From the NCBI RefSeq assembly GCF_004118935.1, contig NZ_CP035375.1:1178001-1242000 (forward strand): DNA of 64,000 nucleotides. The letters run 5' to 3'. The notes beneath the pieces were generated by a model. The model searched no databases. It was not told where the DNA came from and saw nothing but the letters and a program-made list of their open reading frames with translations. This DNA is from Salinibacterium sp. UTAS2018 (GTDB taxonomy: Bacteria; Actinomycetota; Actinomycetes; Actinomycetales; Microbacteriaceae). A program made the position numbers and the translations under genes. Positions within the stretch are counted from its first letter, which is position 1; every line of letters begins with the position of its first letter. Of the stretch, positions 61,457 to 64,000 are shown piece after piece.

Positions 61457-62656
61457 CGCAAGCGCCGCGGGGTCGATCTGGCGATACTCACGCCACTCTG
61501 TGAGCACCAAGACGACATCCGCGTCCTGAGCAGCCTCGAGCGCGGTTTCAACATAATCAAGACCGGGCCGGATGCGGCGCGATGTTTCAATCGCTTGAGG
61601 ATCCGTTGCCCGCACTCGGCCACCGAGCTCGGCCAGCCGTGCCGCAACGTCGAGGGCCGGCGAGTCACGAACGTCGTCAGAATCAGGTTTGAACGCTAGG
61701 CCAAGAACGGCGATGCGCGCCCCCTCGATCGTGCCGCCCAGTACTTCGCGACACAGATCGACCATGCGCTCGCGACGGCGAAGGTTGATCGCGTCTACCT
61801 CTCCCAAGAAGTTGAGCGCGTCACCGGCACCCAGTTCGGAGGCGCGTGCCATGAATCCGCGGATGTCTTTCGGGAGGCATCCGCCACCGAAACCGAGACC
61901 GGCATTCAAGAAACGGCGACCGATGCGTTGGTCGTAACCGATGGCATCCGCCAGCTGGGTGACGTCGGCACCGGTGACTTCAGCAACCTCGGCCATCGCA
62001 TTGATGAACGAAATCTTGGTCGCCAAGAACGCGTTAGCCGCAACCTTGACGAGTTCTGCGGTCGCGAAGTCGGTGACGAGACGCGGGATGTCTTGGGCCA
62101 GCACCGAGGCATAAACCTCGTCGAGCATGGCCACCGCGTGGTCATCGCCCGCGCGTACGCCGTACACGAGACGATCAGGGCTGATGGTGTCTTTTACGGC
62201 GTAACCTTCCCGCAAAAATTCGGGATTCCAGGCCAGATGGGCTCCCACGGCTTCGATCTGAGCGGCTAAGCGCTCAGCCGTGCCGACGGGAACAGTTGAC
62301 TTTCCGACCACGACGTCGCCGGGGGCCAGATGGGGAATTATCGCGTCGAAGGCAGCATCGACGAAACGCAGATCGGCCGCGTTCGAGCCCTCTTGTTGCG
62401 GTGTGCCGACAGCGATGAAATGCACGGTGGCGTCGTGGGCGCTGGTGAGATCAGTAGTGAACTCGAGCGTTCCGGCAGCCAAGGTTTCCTCGAGCAGTTC
62501 TGGCAATCCCGGCTCGTAGAACGGAGCGTGAGCTGAGGCTAATAAGTCGACTTTCGCCTGATCGACGTCGATGCCCACCACGTCATGCCCAAGCTTCGCC
62601 AGTGACGATGCGTGGACGGCACCCAAGTATCCGCAACCAATAACTGAAATCTTCAC
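61355..62656 (-). CDS. ugd: UDP-glucose 6-dehydrogenase
   Basis: This 433-aa enzyme makes UDP-glucuronate from UDP-glucose. VIGCGYLGAVHA is the NAD motif, STVPVGTAERLA and NPEFLREGYAVKD follow, the catalytic cysteine is C260 in GFGGGCLPKD, and the C-terminus DGRNCLDPVKWREAGWGYRALGRP is typical of the actinobacterial enzyme. GTG at 62656 is chosen because a TATGGT box ends 7 nt upstream; ATG 62668 would overlap that box. The product could feed a uronic-acid polymer. Its 3' end overlaps gtrA in antisense. Confidence 0.92.
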   Translation of the reverse strand: MKISVIGCGYLGAVHASSLAKLGHDVVGIDVDQAKVDLLASAHAPFYEPGLPELLEETLAAGTLEFTTDLTSAHDATVHFIAVGTPQQEGSNAADLRFVDAAFDAIIPHLAPGDVVVGKSTVPVGTAERLAAQIEAVGAHLAWNPEFLREGYAVKDTISPDRLVYGVRAGDDHAVAMLDEVYASVLAQDIPRLVTDFATAELVKVAANAFLATKISFINAMAEVAEVTGADVTQLADAIGYDQRIGRRFLNAGLGFGGGCLPKDIRGFMARASELGAGDALNFLGEVDAINLRRRERMVDLCREVLGGTIEGARIAVLGLAFKPDSDDVRDSPALDVAARLAELGGRVRATDPQAIETSRRIRPGLDYVETALEAAQDADVVLVLTEWREYRQIDPAALASVVAVRAILDGRNCLDPVKWREAGWGYRALGRP

Positions 62657-62663
62657 GCTGCGC

Positions 62664-62669
62664 ACCATA
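62664..62669 (-). promoter_or_regulatory. -10 box of a leaderless ugd promoter
   Basis: TATGGT on the minus strand, 7 nt (gcgcagc), then GTG 62656. Confidence 0.45.
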
Positions 62670-62740
62670 CCTGATGGGGGTTGCCAACAGGCATCTATCC
62701 CCAAGCGCGGCGATCCCGCCTTAGAAAGCGGCGTGCGCCT

Positions 62741-63280
62741 TTAGCGCGTTCCCCAGACCGTGGTCTCGTCTGACGGATGCTCTTCTTCGCGTTGACGACG
62801 CATCGACACCACGTTCTGGTTGTTCTCCATGAGGTCATGCAGAGCAGCCTGCGTAAGTGCAACAGAAGGTATATCGCGCAGCACGACCGGGTACTCGTGA
62901 CCGGCGTTGATCAACAGGTCACCGCTGCCGAACATCCGCTGAATCCATGTTTGGCGAACCGTGACGTCGTAACCTCGGCTGTGAAGAAGCTCTTGACGCA
63001 CCCGCACGAAGACGCCGCTGGAGAGCACAACGCGGCGGGTAGTGATCGTGTAGTTTCTTGCCAGCCAGCTGAAGAATGGCAAAAACCAGGCGACGACGAT
63101 CAGCAGCAGCCCCACCGCGAGTAGGGCTAGATTCTGCCAGTTTTCGGGAAAGCTGCCGAAGAAGTAACCAAGCGCAGCCGCAGTCACGATGAGAACAATG
63201 CCGGGAAGGATTAGCACCCGGGCATGGGAGCGCACGCGAGCAACGATGGCTTCGCGTTGAACGCTCATCTCATGGGGCAT
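62741..63280 (-). CDS. Bacterial PH-domain membrane protein (PF03703)
   Basis: This 179-aa protein has two membrane segments (about 22-42, 50-70) followed by a bacterial PH-like domain: NYTITTRRVVLSSGVFVRVRQELLHSRGYDVTVRQTWIQRMFGSGDLLIN. This family is unassigned in function. The gene lies 3 bp after the biotin ligase stop, an order conserved in many Actinobacteria near purK/purE. A start 12 nt downstream (MSVQRE) is also possible. It lies 84 bp upstream of the ugd start on the same strand. Confidence 0.9.
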   Translation of the reverse strand: MPHEMSVQREAIVARVRSHARVLILPGIVLIVTAAALGYFFGSFPENWQNLALLAVGLLLIVVAWFLPFFSWLARNYTITTRRVVLSSGVFVRVRQELLHSRGYDVTVRQTWIQRMFGSGDLLINAGHEYPVVLRDIPSVALTQAALHDLMENNQNVVSMRRQREEEHPSDETTVWGTR

Positions 63281-63283
63281 AGA

Positions 63284-64000
63284 TCATTCATACCGTAGGT
63301 GAGTGACGTCGCCCGCCGCGACGTGCTGCAACGAGCCGTTCGCATCATCCCGGACGACGAGCTGGCCCTGGTCGTCGACGGTTTCGGCCGTGCCGAAAAT
63401 ACGCTTACCTCCCGGCAATTCGACCCGAACGCGCCGACCAATGGTGCCGCACTCGGCCCGCACAGCATCCGCGATACCGCTGCGCACAGCATCGAGACCG
63501 CCAGCGACAAATTGGTCTACGAGAGCGACGAGTTCGGTCAGATAACGGCTGAGCGCATCGTCGAACTCGGGCTGCACTCCCTCGAGCAGCAGCGATGTTG
63601 ACACGGATGTCGGCAGTTCGTCACGTTCAATTGTGAGGTTCAATCCCGCCCCGACGATCACTCCGGTGCCGCCCGCCACAAGTTCCGAGAGCAGCCCCGA
63701 CACCTTGAGGCCCTCGATCTGAACGTCGTTGGGCCATTTGAGAGTGACCGCGCGATCGCTCACCAGAGCGCGCACGGCACGGGCCATCGCTAGACCGCCG
63801 ATCAGCGGCATCCACGACAGTGCCTCGACGGACGCGTGGGGCGGAGCTACCAGCACAGACACCGCAAAGGTTTTACCCGCGGGCGCTACCCATTCCCGCC
63901 CGAGACGGCCGCGCCCCGCCGTTTGATTGGCGGTGACGAGCGCAGCCAAGTGGCGAGTCTCGCCCCGGGCCGCACGCGCAAGCAGCTCCTGGTTCGTCGA
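63284..64000 (-). CDS. birA: Biotin-[acetyl-CoA-carboxylase] ligase, N-terminus beyond the window
   Basis: The 238 visible residues run off the window's right edge in frame (reading STNQELLARAARGE before TANQTAGRGRLGREW). The biotin/ATP loop GRGRLGR, KWPNDVQIEGLKVSGLL and VGAGLNLT are the catalytic domain hallmarks, and the C-terminal SH3-like domain (IGRRVRVELPGGKRIFGTAETVDDQGQLVV) is complete. Only about 20-30 N-terminal residues should be missing, so this is a class I enzyme without a DNA-binding domain. It attaches biotin to the carboxylase carrier protein. The open frame continues to the edge, so the start is outside. Confidence 0.95.
   Translation of the reverse strand, partial: STNQELLARAARGETRHLAALVTANQTAGRGRLGREWVAPAGKTFAVSVLVAPPHASVEALSWMPLIGGLAMARAVRALVSDRAVTLKWPNDVQIEGLKVSGLLSELVAGGTGVIVGAGLNLTIERDELPTSVSTSLLLEGVQPEFDDALSRYLTELVALVDQFVAGGLDAVRSGIADAVRAECGTIGRRVRVELPGGKRIFGTAETVDDQGQLVVRDDANGSLQHVAAGDVTHLRYE

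Overview
The window reads as chromosome of a high-G+C actinobacterium, most likely Microbacteriaceae. Coding lines counted by eye are about 60-63% G+C. Supporting markers are a MoxR/DUF58/SpoIIM/RDD block, a DUF3499 protein, a WhiB regulator of the WhiB2 type, a DUF5719 protein paired with a large membrane glycosyltransferase, a protein with PF04122 cell-wall-binding repeats, and many start codons placed 6-7 nt after a TAnnnT hexamer (leaderless-type starts). I saw no tRNA, rRNA, CRISPR array, insertion sequence or phage gene. No gene-free stretch exceeds 300 bp; the longest gaps are 34255-34531 and 42816-43093.

Layout. (1) 1-4222: MoxR ATPase, DUF58, SpoIIM-like and RDD proteins. (2) 4319-11353: phosphomannomutase, DUF3499, a zincin-like protein, DUF5719, a GT2 membrane glycosyltransferase and WhiB2; the order manB / DUF3499 / zincin-like / whiB2 recalls the mycobacterial Rv3257c-Rv3260c region. 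(3) 11494-14735: two tandem GDP-mannose 4,6-dehydratase homologues and mannose-6-phosphate isomerase. (4) 14844-22654: an acyl-CoA dehydrogenase, two tandem O-antigen-ligase-like membrane proteins, GalE, a secreted cell-wall-binding protein and a glycosyltransferase. (5) 22782-35821: genes resembling every step to UDP-diacetamido-uronic acid (WbpD, WbpE, WbpB, WbpI and WbpA types) mixed with glycosyltransferases and an ABC flippase. (6) 35909-54404: Wzt/Wzm exporter, GlfT2-type galactofuranosyltransferase, a giant glycerophosphotransferase/HAD fusion, a pyruvyltransferase, a fused and a split cytidylyltransferase/SDR module, a second glycerophosphotransferase, a LicD-methyltransferase fusion, UDP-galactopyranose mutase and a GlfT1-like enzyme. 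(7) 54554-64000: DUF6541 membrane protein, GT4, LCP ligase, PurE, PurK, GtrA, UDP-glucose dehydrogenase, a PH-domain protein and the biotin ligase (cut by the window edge).

Working together: sections 3-7 look like one cell-wall glycopolymer locus of over 45 kb. Sugar-nucleotide enzymes supply GDP-deoxyhexose, UDP-Gal, UDP-Galf, UDP-GlcA and probably UDP-ManNAc3NAcA. Cytidylyltransferase/SDR pairs would supply CDP-ribitol or a related CDP-alditol. Two PF04464 transferases and LicD would add alditol phosphates, a pyruvyltransferase would decorate, Wzm/Wzt and an ABC flippase would export, and LCP would attach polymer to peptidoglycan. This implies at least a galactofuranan and a teichoic-acid-like phosphopolymer.

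The most notable regulatory signal is a set of four 11-bp direct repeats of GTTCAC type, like the Streptomyces PhoP PHO box. They lie in front of the galactan/export operon, the CDP-alditol operon, the LicD gene and the WbpA/GT divergent region, suggesting phosphate control of polymer synthesis. The 39.6-44.6 kb part is clearly lower in G+C and is bounded by strong hairpins, as expected for an exchangeable cassette.
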